From: Archangium lansingense | GTDB taxonomy: Bacteria > Myxococcota > Myxococcia > Myxococcales > Myxococcaceae | DNA length: 64,000 nt | NCBI RefSeq assembly: GCF_026626635.1 | Contig: NZ_JAPNKA010000001.1 | Location: 9,594,501-9,658,500, forward strand | Direction: 5' to 3' | Shown: piece by piece, positions 45,395-53,123 of the stretch | Layout: the number at the start of each line of letters is the position of its first letter | How positions within the stretch are numbered: the first letter of the stretch is position 1 | Notes under the pieces: generated by a model | What the model saw: only the letters and a program-made list of their open reading frames with translations | Databases searched by the model: none | Told to the model about the DNA's origin: nothing | Position numbers and translations under genes: made by a program

Positions 45395-45859
45395 ATGGAC
45401 AAAACGACGTGTGACCACCGTGAAGCGGTATTTGGCTGCGCTGGGTGCGTTCGTAGAGTGCGGTCGAAGTACCCGGAGTTTCCGCTTCAGACGTCTGGAC
45501 GTGCAGCGCCCGGCCCAATCAGCGTGCCATGGGAGGTGGCTGATAAGGCTTGGGCTGGGTACTCGGCGCGCTATGGCCGGGGGCAGAGCGTCGAGCAGTT
45601 GGCTCAGCGCGGCGGATTCGGCTGGTGCGAGATGGACACCTTCTTCCCCGGTTGGCGTGAGGCCACTGACGAGTGGCGCAAGCTGCGAGAGGATCTCGCC
45701 GAAGCTCGCGCCACCATTGAGCGCCTGCGCGCCCCGCTGGAGTCCATCGAGGAGGCGCTGGTTCCGGTAGTTATCGAGGCACTCCGCCAGGTGCTCCGCG
45801 GTGAGCGCCCGTTCTCCGGGGCATGCGCCCCCTCAACGAGCAGCAGCAGCGTCTCCTGA
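45395..45859 (+). CDS. Phage protein with N-terminal Cys cluster (154 aa)
   Basis: The N-terminus has C...H...C..C (MDKTTCDHREAVFGCAGCV), a possible zinc site. The middle reads ISVPWEVADKAWAGYSARYGRGQSVEQLAQRGGFGWCEMDTFFPGW, a conserved-looking module recurrent in phages. The C-terminal helix (EWRKLREDLAEARATIERLRAPLESIEEAL) is a coiled coil. Its last 37 bp overlap the next gene. Function unknown, perhaps tail-tip assembly. Confidence 0.6.
   Translation: MDKTTCDHREAVFGCAGCVRRVRSKYPEFPLQTSGRAAPGPISVPWEVADKAWAGYSARYGRGQSVEQLAQRGGFGWCEMDTFFPGWREATDEWRKLREDLAEARATIERLRAPLESIEEALVPVVIEALRQVLRGERPFSGACAPSTSSSSVS
45806..45816 (+). promoter_or_regulatory. CGCCCGTTCTC motif inside the preceding gene
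   Basis: It lies 6 nt before ATG 45823 and is embedded in the coding sequence of the previous gene, so it is not merely intergenic filler. Confidence 0.65.
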
Positions 45860-48249
45860 AGCACCCCGCCGGCTACACCGTGCGCGGCCGCGTCCGCGTG
45901 CTGGGCCCGGACGACGCCTGGCACGATCTCACCAACCTCTTCGAGCGGGACTTCCTCGAGGGGGTGGACGTGGATGAGAGCCTCGACAGCCCCGTGGGAC
46001 AGGCCACGGTGCGCGTCCTGCGCGAGGTGCGAGGCGTCTCACTGGCGCCGCTGATGACATCCTCCCGGGCCAACAACCTCGGCGTTGGCTATGCCCCCTT
46101 GCTGGACCCGCCCCGGCTCTTCCGGGTGGAGGTAGCCCTCGGCCCACCGCGCCAACTCGCCACCAGCCCCGAGTGGCTGCCCCTCTTCGCCGGCCGCATT
46201 GACAACGTGGACTCCGGTAATCCGGACGTCATCACCTTCGTCGGCCGGGACATGGGGGGCGTGCTGCAGGACGTCTGGACGGCCGAGGAGAAGACGTACG
46301 GCAGCGACGCCGGTGTGCCGTTGGAGACGGTATGCAACACCATCCTCACGGACGCGCAGCTCCCCGAGTTCGCCCTGTACACCCCCGAGGCCTCCACCCA
46401 GGCCTTGGGCAAGTACAAGCAGGACTATGAGCCGGTCATAAACGCCCTGACGAAGCTGGCGGCCGGGCGAGGCTGGGAGGTGCGGTGGAAGTTCCGGCCG
46501 GACACCGGCGACTGGGGGCTCTGGCTGTGGGGCCCCGACAGGGCGGCCACCACGCCCGTCTGGACGTACACCGCCAACGACTACGAGCACCTGGGCGAGC
46601 TCAGTGTTGGGCTCGAGGACATCCGCACCGTGGTGGAGGTGGTGTACCCGGACGCCTCGGACCTGGACACAGCCGGCCAGCCCAAGCGCAAGACAGAGCG
46701 CCGGGAGTCCGCCACCGCCCTGGCCCGCTACGGCTACCTCAACAGCGCAGGCACGCGCCTGCACCGCCTCATGCGGGTGGTGGAGGGTGCGGCCACCAAC
46801 CTGCGCTCCGCCGCGGAGGCTGGGCGCTTGGCTGATGCGGGACTCGCGGACCTGTCCACCACGGACGTGGGCGCCTCGGTGGAGGTGTTACTGCACCCCG
46901 GCCTTGAGCTTGGGGACCTGGTCGCCCTTGCCGCCAATAGCGTCAACTTCTCCAGCGAACAGCGCCTCGCGGTGCGCCAGGTGACGCACCGCCTCTCCTC
47001 CACCTCGGGCCGGACGGCGCTACGGCTGCTCGGCAAGCCCGCCCTGGGCCCACGCGCGTGGCTGTCCATGGAGGCCCGGCCGGGGCTCAACCCCAGCTCC
47101 CCCTTCACCGGGCCTGCCGCTCCCTCCGGTCTGACGGTGACGAACTCGGTGACGGGCGCCGTCCTTCTCTTCACCGCCCCCAACCTCACATCCGGAGGCC
47201 CAGCCGCCGAGGAGTATGAGCTCCACGTCGGCACCTCGCCGGGGTTCACCCTCTCCAGTTCCACGCTCAAGGCGGTGAGCAGTTCCACGCGGTTCGACGT
47301 GACGGGGCTGGTAGCGGGCGTCCCGTACTACGCTCGGGTCCGGTCGAGGGACAGGCGCGGGAACGTCGGACCGGCCTCGGCGGAGGTGGCGCTTGCGCCG
47401 AGGTACGTCTCCCCTGGCGTTCTCCTGCCTAAGGTGACGGTCGGCAGTCTCCCCCTCAATGGCGAACTGGAGGCGCTCACCGACGCTGGCCAACCTCCGG
47501 ATACGGTGACGTTGAGCGGAGGCATCTGGGGTAGCGACGTCACCACCTCCACAGATAGTTACGCTGGTGTTCGCTCCATCCTGTTCCCGGCTGGAATGGC
47601 TACGGCCACGCTGTACTGGCAGGTGTTCACCGTGCGAGAGGGTGAGCAGTGGGTATTCAGTACGTGGTTCAAACAGGGGACGGCGGGTGTTCGCTCCGGC
47701 ACCCTGGGGGTGAACTGGCTGTCCAGCCTCTCCGGGGCCGTCGACTTCTCCAGTGAGGCGCTCGGCGGGGCGAGCACGCCCGCCAATAGTTGGCAGCGCG
47801 GTGCAGTCTCCGCGGCGGTGCCGGCGGGCGCGCGCTACGCGGAGGTACTCGTGGAGAAGTGGAGCGGATACGCGGGGGCACTCACCGTTGATTCCGTGGA
47901 TGCGCTCCGCCAGCAGGCCTTTGAGCCCTGGCAGGACGTCACCTGGCAGAATGATTGGCTCCCGTACAACATCGCCGTTTTCGGGCTGGTGCGCTACCGG
48001 AAGAACGACGCGGGCGAGGTGTGGCTGAAAGGAACGGCGGGCGCGCCGAGTCCGGCCCCAGCTGCGAACAGCACCTTGTTTACCCTGCCCTCTGGCTACC
48101 GCCCCGGAGAGCGGCGCCTCTGGGCGACGTCCACTGGCACGGCGCTGGTGGACGTGGAGGTGCGGCCGGACGGCACGGTGCGCGTCCCATCCATCGCAGC
48201 TGGGGGACGGGTCCCCCTCGACATGGTGCGCTTCCAGGCGGACTTCTGA
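45823..48249 (+). CDS. Tail hub/receptor-binding protein with fibronectin III domain
   Basis: This is an 808-residue tail-tip protein. Residues 1-410 resemble phage hub domains (RVRVLGPDDAWHDLTNLFERDFLEGVDVDES, LPLFAGRIDNVDSGNPDVITFVGRDMGGVLQDVW). A fibronectin III domain spans about 425-525 (PSGLTVTNSVTGAVLLFTAPN...TRFDVTGLVAGVPYYARVRSRDRRGNVGPAS). Residues about 530-700 look like a carbohydrate-binding jelly roll, and the end reads WLPYNIAVFGLVRYRKNDAGEVWLKG, typical of tail-spike tips. It probably contacts the host surface. It is the last gene of the structural operon. Confidence 0.78.
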   Translation: MRPLNEQQQRLLKHPAGYTVRGRVRVLGPDDAWHDLTNLFERDFLEGVDVDESLDSPVGQATVRVLREVRGVSLAPLMTSSRANNLGVGYAPLLDPPRLFRVEVALGPPRQLATSPEWLPLFAGRIDNVDSGNPDVITFVGRDMGGVLQDVWTAEEKTYGSDAGVPLETVCNTILTDAQLPEFALYTPEASTQALGKYKQDYEPVINALTKLAAGRGWEVRWKFRPDTGDWGLWLWGPDRAATTPVWTYTANDYEHLGELSVGLEDIRTVVEVVYPDASDLDTAGQPKRKTERRESATALARYGYLNSAGTRLHRLMRVVEGAATNLRSAAEAGRLADAGLADLSTTDVGASVEVLLHPGLELGDLVALAANSVNFSSEQRLAVRQVTHRLSSTSGRTALRLLGKPALGPRAWLSMEARPGLNPSSPFTGPAAPSGLTVTNSVTGAVLLFTAPNLTSGGPAAEEYELHVGTSPGFTLSSSTLKAVSSSTRFDVTGLVAGVPYYARVRSRDRRGNVGPASAEVALAPRYVSPGVLLPKVTVGSLPLNGELEALTDAGQPPDTVTLSGGIWGSDVTTSTDSYAGVRSILFPAGMATATLYWQVFTVREGEQWVFSTWFKQGTAGVRSGTLGVNWLSSLSGAVDFSSEALGGASTPANSWQRGAVSAAVPAGARYAEVLVEKWSGYAGALTVDSVDALRQQAFEPWQDVTWQNDWLPYNIAVFGLVRYRKNDAGEVWLKGTAGAPSPAPAANSTLFTLPSGYRPGERRLWATSTGTALVDVEVRPDGTVRVPSIAAGGRVPLDMVRFQADF

Positions 48250-48252
48250 GCG

Positions 48253-48636
48253 TCAGGGGCTGCACTCCTGGCTCACCTCGTAGGCGTAGTCCATCTCCGA
48301 GAGCGCAAGTATACAGACGTGGTGCGGCGCAGTGACCGTCACCTCGCCTTGGTACTCGCGCATCTGGAGCCCACCGCCGGCAATGACCACTCCAAGAAAC
48401 AGGCGAGCACCGCGAGGCCCGGCCATGGCATCGGGGACGTGGACTACGTCTCCCGGCAGCAGATAGTGCATCTCGTACACGTCGAGTGTGGCCTCCCTAC
48501 CTCCTCCCGAGAGATAGAAGGCGGCCTCCCTCTGGGTGGTGTTCCGAAGAACGACGTCGACACTGCTCACGGCGACACCCGTGCCGCCGCACGCAATGCC
48601 CAGCACGGTTACCATCGCAAATACTCGGTACGCCAT
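48253..48636 (-). CDS. Phage-encoded lipoprotein (moron candidate)
   Basis: This 127-residue protein has a lipoprotein signal (MAYRVFAMVTVLGIACGG) and a beta-rich mature part (VSSVDVVLRNTTQREAAFYLSGGGREATLDVYEMHYLLPGDVVHVPD). Its stop faces the hub gene stop with 3 bp between them. GGGAG precedes ATG, and a motif copy lies 30 nt upstream. It may be an envelope protein made by the lysogen, for example for superinfection exclusion; that is inference. Confidence 0.6.
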   Translation of the reverse strand: MAYRVFAMVTVLGIACGGTGVAVSSVDVVLRNTTQREAAFYLSGGGREATLDVYEMHYLLPGDVVHVPDAMAGPRGARLFLGVVIAGGGLQMREYQGEVTVTAPHHVCILALSEMDYAYEVSQECSP

Positions 48637-48666
48637 GGCATCTCCCGAAAGATGATTGCTTCACGG

Positions 48667-48677
48667 GAGAAGCGGTG
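48667..48677 (-). promoter_or_regulatory. CACCGCTTCTC motif, minus strand
   Basis: It lies 30 nt before ATG 48636, which has a GGGAG Shine-Dalgarno; it would give this lipoprotein gene its own promoter within the early operon's end. Confidence 0.55.
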
Positions 48678-48705
48678 GCCAGCAACGCACTACGGACTAT
48701 CAGCA

Positions 48706-49935
48706 TCACAAGTCGTCGACCTTCGCCTGGTCGTTCTTCTGAATCATCCTAGGCATCAGTCGGAGGCTAGCGTACTTGATGCTGATCTCGGGCGTGAGCT
48801 TCTTGGACTCGCACTCTAGACGTATTAGCGTCTCACCTGTTGTCCATTGCGTCTCGAGCGTCGCATACCCCAACCGGAGCGCCGTCGTAAGACCGTCCGG
48901 AGAATCGCCCAAGAACCCCTTACCCTCGCGCCAATTCACATTGTCGTGGCGCGGCGCCCCGTATTTCTGCGTGAGCAGCGTTTTCAACTCATTGTAGTCG
49001 TCAATATACTGCGCCACCGTCTGCCGCGTGGTTTGAAACACGATCGCGGCGAACGCCAAGCGATGCTCGCTGAAAGCGAACGCCGTCACAGACTTATGCC
49101 CGGCAGTTTCACCCTCGAAGTATAGACCCTGCTCAATGGGGAGGAGTTGTGGATAGGCTCGCTTCACCTCGTCCTCGCTCATGCCCCAGCGAACGTGCTG
49201 ATATCCCTCTGGGCTTCGATACCCATTGGGAGGATTGGTAAATGCCGGGTTGTATGAGCCATCTGGAAGGAGCATGGGCGTCCCATCAGCCGCGACCGGA
49301 CCTCTCGCGGCTACAGATGGAGGTGCTGTGCCCACAGCCCTTTCCTCGGTGGCTGGTTGCGCGTCCGGTTGTGCGGCGTCAGTACTTGCCGCAACCGCCC
49401 GATCTTCCTCCGCGCGAGCCTCAGCAGCCAAGCGTTCTTCTTCCGCTCGCCTCTGCGCGGCAAGCCTTTCCTCTTCACGTTGCTCGGCAGCCCTGCGTTC
49501 CTCCTCAGCACGAGCCTGGGCCGCCAGCCGTTCCTGGCGTTCCCTCTCCCGCTGCGCCGTCACCGTTGCCCACGCCCCTTGCGCTCTCTGGCACTCGGCT
49601 ACCCGATGGTAGCCCACGCCTGCGGACGCGCCGAACGGTGCAGTGAGCAGTAGGAGCCCAGGAAGACCACCGCTCGCTGTCTTGCGATCGCCGGGGATGA
49701 TCCCCACTGCCTGAGCCCCAACAAGTAGCGCCAAGCCAGCAAACACCCCGGCCACGACCGTATCGACCCGGGCCGGCCCAAGGTTGGTGCTGCACTGCGG
49801 TGCAGCCTCTGCCGTGTACCCATGTGGCAACGCCTTCGTTTTGAAGAAGGCGCAGCCCGACGAGTAGACGGACAACAGCAAGACACAGGTAATCCGGGGC
49901 GAGAGGAGACGATGGGTAGGGGCCTGTCGGAGCAT
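48706..49935 (-). CDS. Large coiled-coil lipoprotein (moron candidate)
   Basis: In this 409-residue protein, the N-terminus has a lipobox (LLLSVYSSGC), followed by a membrane-like segment (DTVVAGVFAGLALLVGAQAVGII). A TolA-like charged coiled coil comes next (QRERERQERLAAQARAEEERRAAEQREEERLAAQRR), then a globular C-terminal domain with YQHVRWGMSEDEVKRAYPQL and FAFSEHRLAFAAIVF. Codon use is less GC-rich than neighbours in the C-terminal third, suggesting recent acquisition. ATG 49935 gives the lipobox; the frame upstream is non-coding-like. Confidence 0.65.
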   Translation of the reverse strand: MLRQAPTHRLLSPRITCVLLLSVYSSGCAFFKTKALPHGYTAEAAPQCSTNLGPARVDTVVAGVFAGLALLVGAQAVGIIPGDRKTASGGLPGLLLLTAPFGASAGVGYHRVAECQRAQGAWATVTAQRERERQERLAAQARAEEERRAAEQREEERLAAQRRAEEERLAAEARAEEDRAVAASTDAAQPDAQPATEERAVGTAPPSVAARGPVAADGTPMLLPDGSYNPAFTNPPNGYRSPEGYQHVRWGMSEDEVKRAYPQLLPIEQGLYFEGETAGHKSVTAFAFSEHRLAFAAIVFQTTRQTVAQYIDDYNELKTLLTQKYGAPRHDNVNWREGKGFLGDSPDGLTTALRLGYATLETQWTTGETLIRLECESKKLTPEISIKYASLRLMPRMIQKNDQAKVDDL

Positions 49936-49969
49936 GGCGCCGTGGACGCTACCCGCGCTCGGGCCAGCA

Positions 49970-50254
49970 TCACAAGCCCGCGCACCTGGCACAGTCGACC
50001 GCCCAGCGCTTCCCGCCTCCCTGGGCCCCCCTGTCCTCGAGCAGCCGGAGAAGGCCCTTCCCGGCCTCGACCCGCGCGCCGCACTTGCACCTCCCCGCGC
50101 GCCGGTTGGGACGGTAGCGGACGGGTGCGGTGACGCACTGGGGCTCCACGTGGGAGGCGCCCTTCTCCGACTCGAAGTCGGCGTACTCCCCCTTGCGGAT
50201 GAGTCCGCCACAGGCCCGGCAGGGGCCCGGCTTCTCGGTGATGATGGTGGGCAT
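49970..50254 (-). CDS. Small multi-zinc-finger phage protein
   Basis: This 94-residue protein has Cys pairs CRACGGLIRKGEY, CKCGARVEAGKG and CARCAGL that could bind two zinc ions. Its start is 6 nt after the preceding gene's stop in the early operon. It resembles small phage recombination or transcription accessory proteins, but no family is certain. Confidence 0.6.
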   Translation of the reverse strand: MPTIITEKPGPCRACGGLIRKGEYADFESEKGASHVEPQCVTAPVRYRPNRRAGRCKCGARVEAGKGLLRLLEDRGAQGGGKRWAVDCARCAGL

Positions 50255-50260
50255 GGCGCC

Positions 50261-50674
50261 TCAGGCCGCCGCGTGGAGCTGCTCGTCCAGCGCGCTCCGG
50301 TTGGCCACCTCGGCGCAGAGGATGACGCCAGCGCCCGGGGGTCGGACATTCATCGCCGCCTGATCAAACACCTCGGTCGATGCGGAGGCGGGGGCAGAAA
50401 GGAAGGCGGCCGCCCAGCGAAACCCGCGCAGTCGGTTCGGGACCCTGGCGGAGAGGAACGTCATCGCGGCACCGCTCGGCCAGCGCACCTGCTGGTAGGC
50501 GGGATGCCACGTGGCCCCGTGCGGCGTGAGCATCTTCGCCACGGCGAACCCGGTGCACGTGGCGCTCTCCTGGGACGAGGCGATGAAGCCCAGCTTCACC
50601 TGGTCGTCCATCAACACCATACCCTGTGCCATGGCCACTACCTCTCGAAGCGTCATCTCTCGCGGTGCCGTCAT
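50261..50674 (-). CDS. Hypothetical early phage protein (137 aa)
   Basis: ATG 50674 overlaps the sigma-factor stop and has GGGAGGGA upstream. The sequence is mixed alpha/beta (MTLREVVAMAQGMVLMDDQVKLGFIASSQESATCTGFAVAKML...AGVILCAEVANRSALDEQL). No motif is recognised. Confidence 0.55.
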   Translation of the reverse strand: MTAPREMTLREVVAMAQGMVLMDDQVKLGFIASSQESATCTGFAVAKMLTPHGATWHPAYQQVRWPSGAAMTFLSARVPNRLRGFRWAAAFLSAPASASTEVFDQAAMNVRPPGAGVILCAEVANRSALDEQLHAAA

Positions 50675-51687
50675 GCTTCCCTCCCGTGCATGTACTCACG
50701 AAGGGTCGCCAGCCCCCGCGCCCGGGCCGCGAGGAGCTCCTCGGGGGTGCACTTCAGGCGGCGGGCGAGCTGGGCATCGGTGAGCGTCTCGCGGGTGAGG
50801 CCCATGGGAACGGCGACGGCCAGGCGCTCCAGCCGGGGAAGCTGCTTCAGCGCGGCCGCAGCGGCGACATGGAGGGCGCGCCGAGTCCTGCCCTCCTCGC
50901 CCTCGTCGGCGAGCTGCAGGGCTTCCAGCTCGCTGGCCCGGGTGGCGCCGAGGGTCAGCCCCAGGGTGGTGGCGTGGTCCGCCCCCTCCTTTCGCAGAGC
51001 ATCCTCGTACGAGGACTCTCCGCGAGCCACGCGCCGGCGAGCGCGGCCGGCAAGCTTGCGCCCCCACTGGGTCGGGCCCACCAGCTTGGCCTCCTCGAGG
51101 ACGTTGCCCAGGCGCTGGCGCACAGCCTTCTGGACGTAGGCAGGGTAGAGGGTGCGCCCCGGCCCAGCCCAGCCCGGGGTGAAGCGCTTCCACAGGCGTT
51201 GGGCGCGCAGCCGGGCCTCCTGCAGCAGGTCCTCCTTGTCCAGGTGGGTGCGCTCGTGGTGGGTGAAGGCGTGCTCCACCTCGGCCCGCAGGAAGGGCGT
51301 CAGCAACTCCAGCAGTCGGGCCTCGGCGTTCCGCTGTCGGAGTCCACCCTCCGCGGCGCCACGCACCTCGGCGAGGGCCGTCTCCATGGCCTCGGCCAGC
51401 TCCGGGGTGAGGATGCTCTCCCGGCCGGTGCGACGGAAGGGCAGCACCTGCTGCCGCAGGTCAGCGCCCGGCTGGGTGCGCCGGCGGAGGTGGGGGCGGC
51501 GGGCCCTCTCCTCACGCCGCGTCTGGTGGGTGGGCACCTCGGAGAGGAAGGGAAAGGGCTCTTGCACACCTGCGCGCGAGGGAGCTGCCGGTGCAGGTAC
51601 TCCAGGACGTGCGTGTCCTCGACTCCTAGCGGAGACAGGTGGAGAAGAGATAGGGGCGGGCACCAAAGGGCGGGCTGCGCAAGCCAT
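50671..51687 (-). CDS. Phage sigma-70-family-like factor
   Basis: In this 338-residue protein, the first 110 residues are Pro/Arg-rich and probably disordered. A region-2-like helix set follows (ARLLELLTPFLRAEVEHAFTHHERTHLDKEDLLQEARLRAQRLWKRF...YPAYVQKAVRQRLGNVLEEAK), with the DLLQEA segment typical of sigma region 2. The C-terminus is region-4-like (ALKQLPRLERLAVAVPMGLTRETLTDAQLARRLKCTPEELLAARARGLATLREY), a helix-turn-helix. It probably redirects host RNA polymerase to phage promoters, perhaps those with the CGCCCCTTCTC motif. A strong Shine-Dalgarno (GGGAGGGG) precedes ATG 51687. Confidence 0.68.
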   Translation of the reverse strand: MACAARPLVPAPISSPPVSARSRGHARPGVPAPAAPSRAGVQEPFPFLSEVPTHQTRREERARRPHLRRRTQPGADLRQQVLPFRRTGRESILTPELAEAMETALAEVRGAAEGGLRQRNAEARLLELLTPFLRAEVEHAFTHHERTHLDKEDLLQEARLRAQRLWKRFTPGWAGPGRTLYPAYVQKAVRQRLGNVLEEAKLVGPTQWGRKLAGRARRRVARGESSYEDALRKEGADHATTLGLTLGATRASELEALQLADEGEEGRTRRALHVAAAAALKQLPRLERLAVAVPMGLTRETLTDAQLARRLKCTPEELLAARARGLATLREYMHGREA

Positions 51688-51722
51688 TCTCTACCCCTCC
51701 CAACGGGAGACCGTTGCGTCAA

Positions 51723-52157
51723 CTATTGCGCCGGAGGCCCAGAGGCAAGGTTGGCCCGACCGTCTCCCTTGCACCGGAGCCCTACCCCGCGCAGCAGCGA
51801 CGTCACGTGTTCCACCGTCAAGTCCAAGCGCTCTGCAATGACGTGCACAGACAGCTCTGGTTCGCCCTGGTAGAGGCGCACGGCGCGCGCTGCCTTCCAG
51901 CGGGCATACTCCTCGGGCGTCATCCCATACAGGGGCCGCTCGGGGCCGAGTTCCCGCTCGTCGCACGCGTCTACGGTGAGGTGTCGGGGACGACGAGGTG
52001 TCGTCTCTCCACGCTGACGCGCCAGTCTGTGGTTGCGCGCACAGGAGGCGCAGCGCCAGGGTATGCGGCCCTGTCGCTTCACCTCTACCACCGAACCGCA
52101 TCCGCAGATGATGGTGGCCGGGCGTCGCATGTCTTGCATTCCGTTGCATCTCGTCAT
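51723..52157 (-). CDS. Zinc-finger/helix-turn-helix phage regulator
   Basis: This 144-residue protein starts with a zinc-ribbon-like part (IICGCGSVVEVKRQGRIPWRCASCARNHRLARQRG) and ends with a helix-turn-helix (YQGEPELSVHVIAERLDLTVEHVTSLLRGVGLRCKG). ATG overlaps the upstream nuclease stop (ATGA). It precedes the sigma factor by 35 bp and may regulate the switch to late expression; it is also the nearest thing to a repressor that I see. Confidence 0.6.
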   Translation of the reverse strand: MTRCNGMQDMRRPATIICGCGSVVEVKRQGRIPWRCASCARNHRLARQRGETTPRRPRHLTVDACDERELGPERPLYGMTPEEYARWKAARAVRLYQGEPELSVHVIAERLDLTVEHVTSLLRGVGLRCKGDGRANLASGPPAQ

Positions 52158-52531
52158 GACGTCCTCCCAGTCCTGAACGTGTTAGGGGTTGCGAGTTCCG
52201 AGAGAGAGCGCCGCTGCCCTGGACGCCGCTCAACTCGGACATCCATGGCAGTCCGTCGCACCTCGCCGCGGACGGCAGCGAGCGCCTCGTCAGGGGTAGT
52301 GACGATCGCCACCGGCAGTCCGGCCGCACGCAGGCGGGCATGCAGTTCCACCTGCGCGGACTTCATCCGGCCGCGCTTTGACTTCACCTCGAGGAGAACC
52401 ACCTCCCCGTTGCGGACGCACAGCAAGTCCGGGAAGCCCTTGTCGGACAGCTTCTCTACCGTCCACCCGGCCAGCCTGAGGGCCTGCACCACGGCAGGCT
52501 CTGCGGCGTCGCGTTGAGCGGCCCACCTCAT
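52154..52531 (-). CDS. VRR-NUC-type nuclease
   Basis: This 125-residue protein has the PD-(D/E)XK arrangement of VRR-NUC enzymes: VQALRLAGWTVEKLSDKGFPDLLCVRNGEVVLLEVKSKRGRMKSAQ, with Asp of FPDL, Glu-Lys of LLEVKS, and the Gln after a helix. These cut branched DNA or ends in phage replication or recombination. It overlaps genes on both sides by 4 bp. Confidence 0.75.
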   Translation of the reverse strand: MRWAAQRDAAEPAVVQALRLAGWTVEKLSDKGFPDLLCVRNGEVVLLEVKSKRGRMKSAQVELHARLRAAGLPVAIVTTPDEALAAVRGEVRRTAMDVRVERRPGQRRSLSELATPNTFRTGRTS

Positions 52532-52695
52532 GGGCGTCTCCGAAGCGCCGCACCCAGTGAACTGGCGAAGCCGAGCAGCGCGGCGAGGGCGCCCCACGCG
52601 GAGAGCACCGCCGGCGCTTCCCCGCGCGTTCCGTTGAGGGCACAGGCGAGGAGGACGTGGGCGAGCAGGACGAGACAGGCCTGGAGGGGCGTCAT
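52528..52695 (-). CDS. Small two-span membrane protein (55 aa)
   Basis: The sequence MTPLQACLVLLAHVLLACAL, a short loop, then VLSAWGALAALLGFASSLGAALRRRP gives two membrane spans and a basic end. Start and stop overlap the neighbours (ATGA at both ends), which supports it being real. It could be an inner-membrane early protein such as a superinfection-exclusion factor. Confidence 0.6.
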   Translation of the reverse strand: MTPLQACLVLLAHVLLACALNGTRGEAPAVLSAWGALAALLGFASSLGAALRRRP

Positions 52696-53123
52696 GGGGT
52701 GGCCTCCTGCGAACTGCTCTCCGGGGCGTCGTACATGCAGCACGGAGGCGCCACGGCAGCTCCGCGGCAGTTCTCCCAGTGCGGCTTTCCGTGGGAGCAC
52801 CGTGGCCACTCCGGGTGTTCCGTCCGCGTCTCCCCGCGCACGGGCATGGCGCCGTGCCGCCCGGCCGCGTCCACGTGCCTGCCATTGCCGCAGTCCTCGC
52901 ACTTCACCCACAGCACCAGCCAGGCGCCCTGGGGCTCGTGCACGGGCGCATCCTGTCGGCGCTCGAGCGGCACGGGGGCCTCCGGGGACGGGGGTGCAGT
53001 TGTCGGCACGGGAAGCGTGGACAGCTCGCCGTCCACAGCGGCGGCCGGGGCGAGCGGCAGAGACTCCTGCGCGGCCCGGCGGGCGCTGGTGGATGCCGGC
53101 CGGCGCTTGCGGCCGGCGCTCAT
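52692..53123 (-). CDS. Early phage protein with Cys/His motifs (143 aa)
   Basis: A basic, disordered N-terminus (MSAGRKRRPASTSARRAAQ) and Pro-rich segment lead to LVLWVKCEDCGNGRHVDAAGRHGAMPV and a C-terminal WPRCSHGKPHWENC...CCMYD, with Cys/His pairs suggesting metal binding. It overlaps both neighbours by 4 bp. No family is recognised. Confidence 0.55.
   Translation of the reverse strand: MSAGRKRRPASTSARRAAQESLPLAPAAAVDGELSTLPVPTTAPPSPEAPVPLERRQDAPVHEPQGAWLVLWVKCEDCGNGRHVDAAGRHGAMPVRGETRTEHPEWPRCSHGKPHWENCRGAAVAPPCCMYDAPESSSQEATP

Noticed and set aside
26373..45816. CGCCCCTTCTC as a Shine-Dalgarno variant
   Set aside because: It is pyrimidine-rich and cannot pair with the 16S anti-Shine-Dalgarno; it rather resembles that sequence's own strand.
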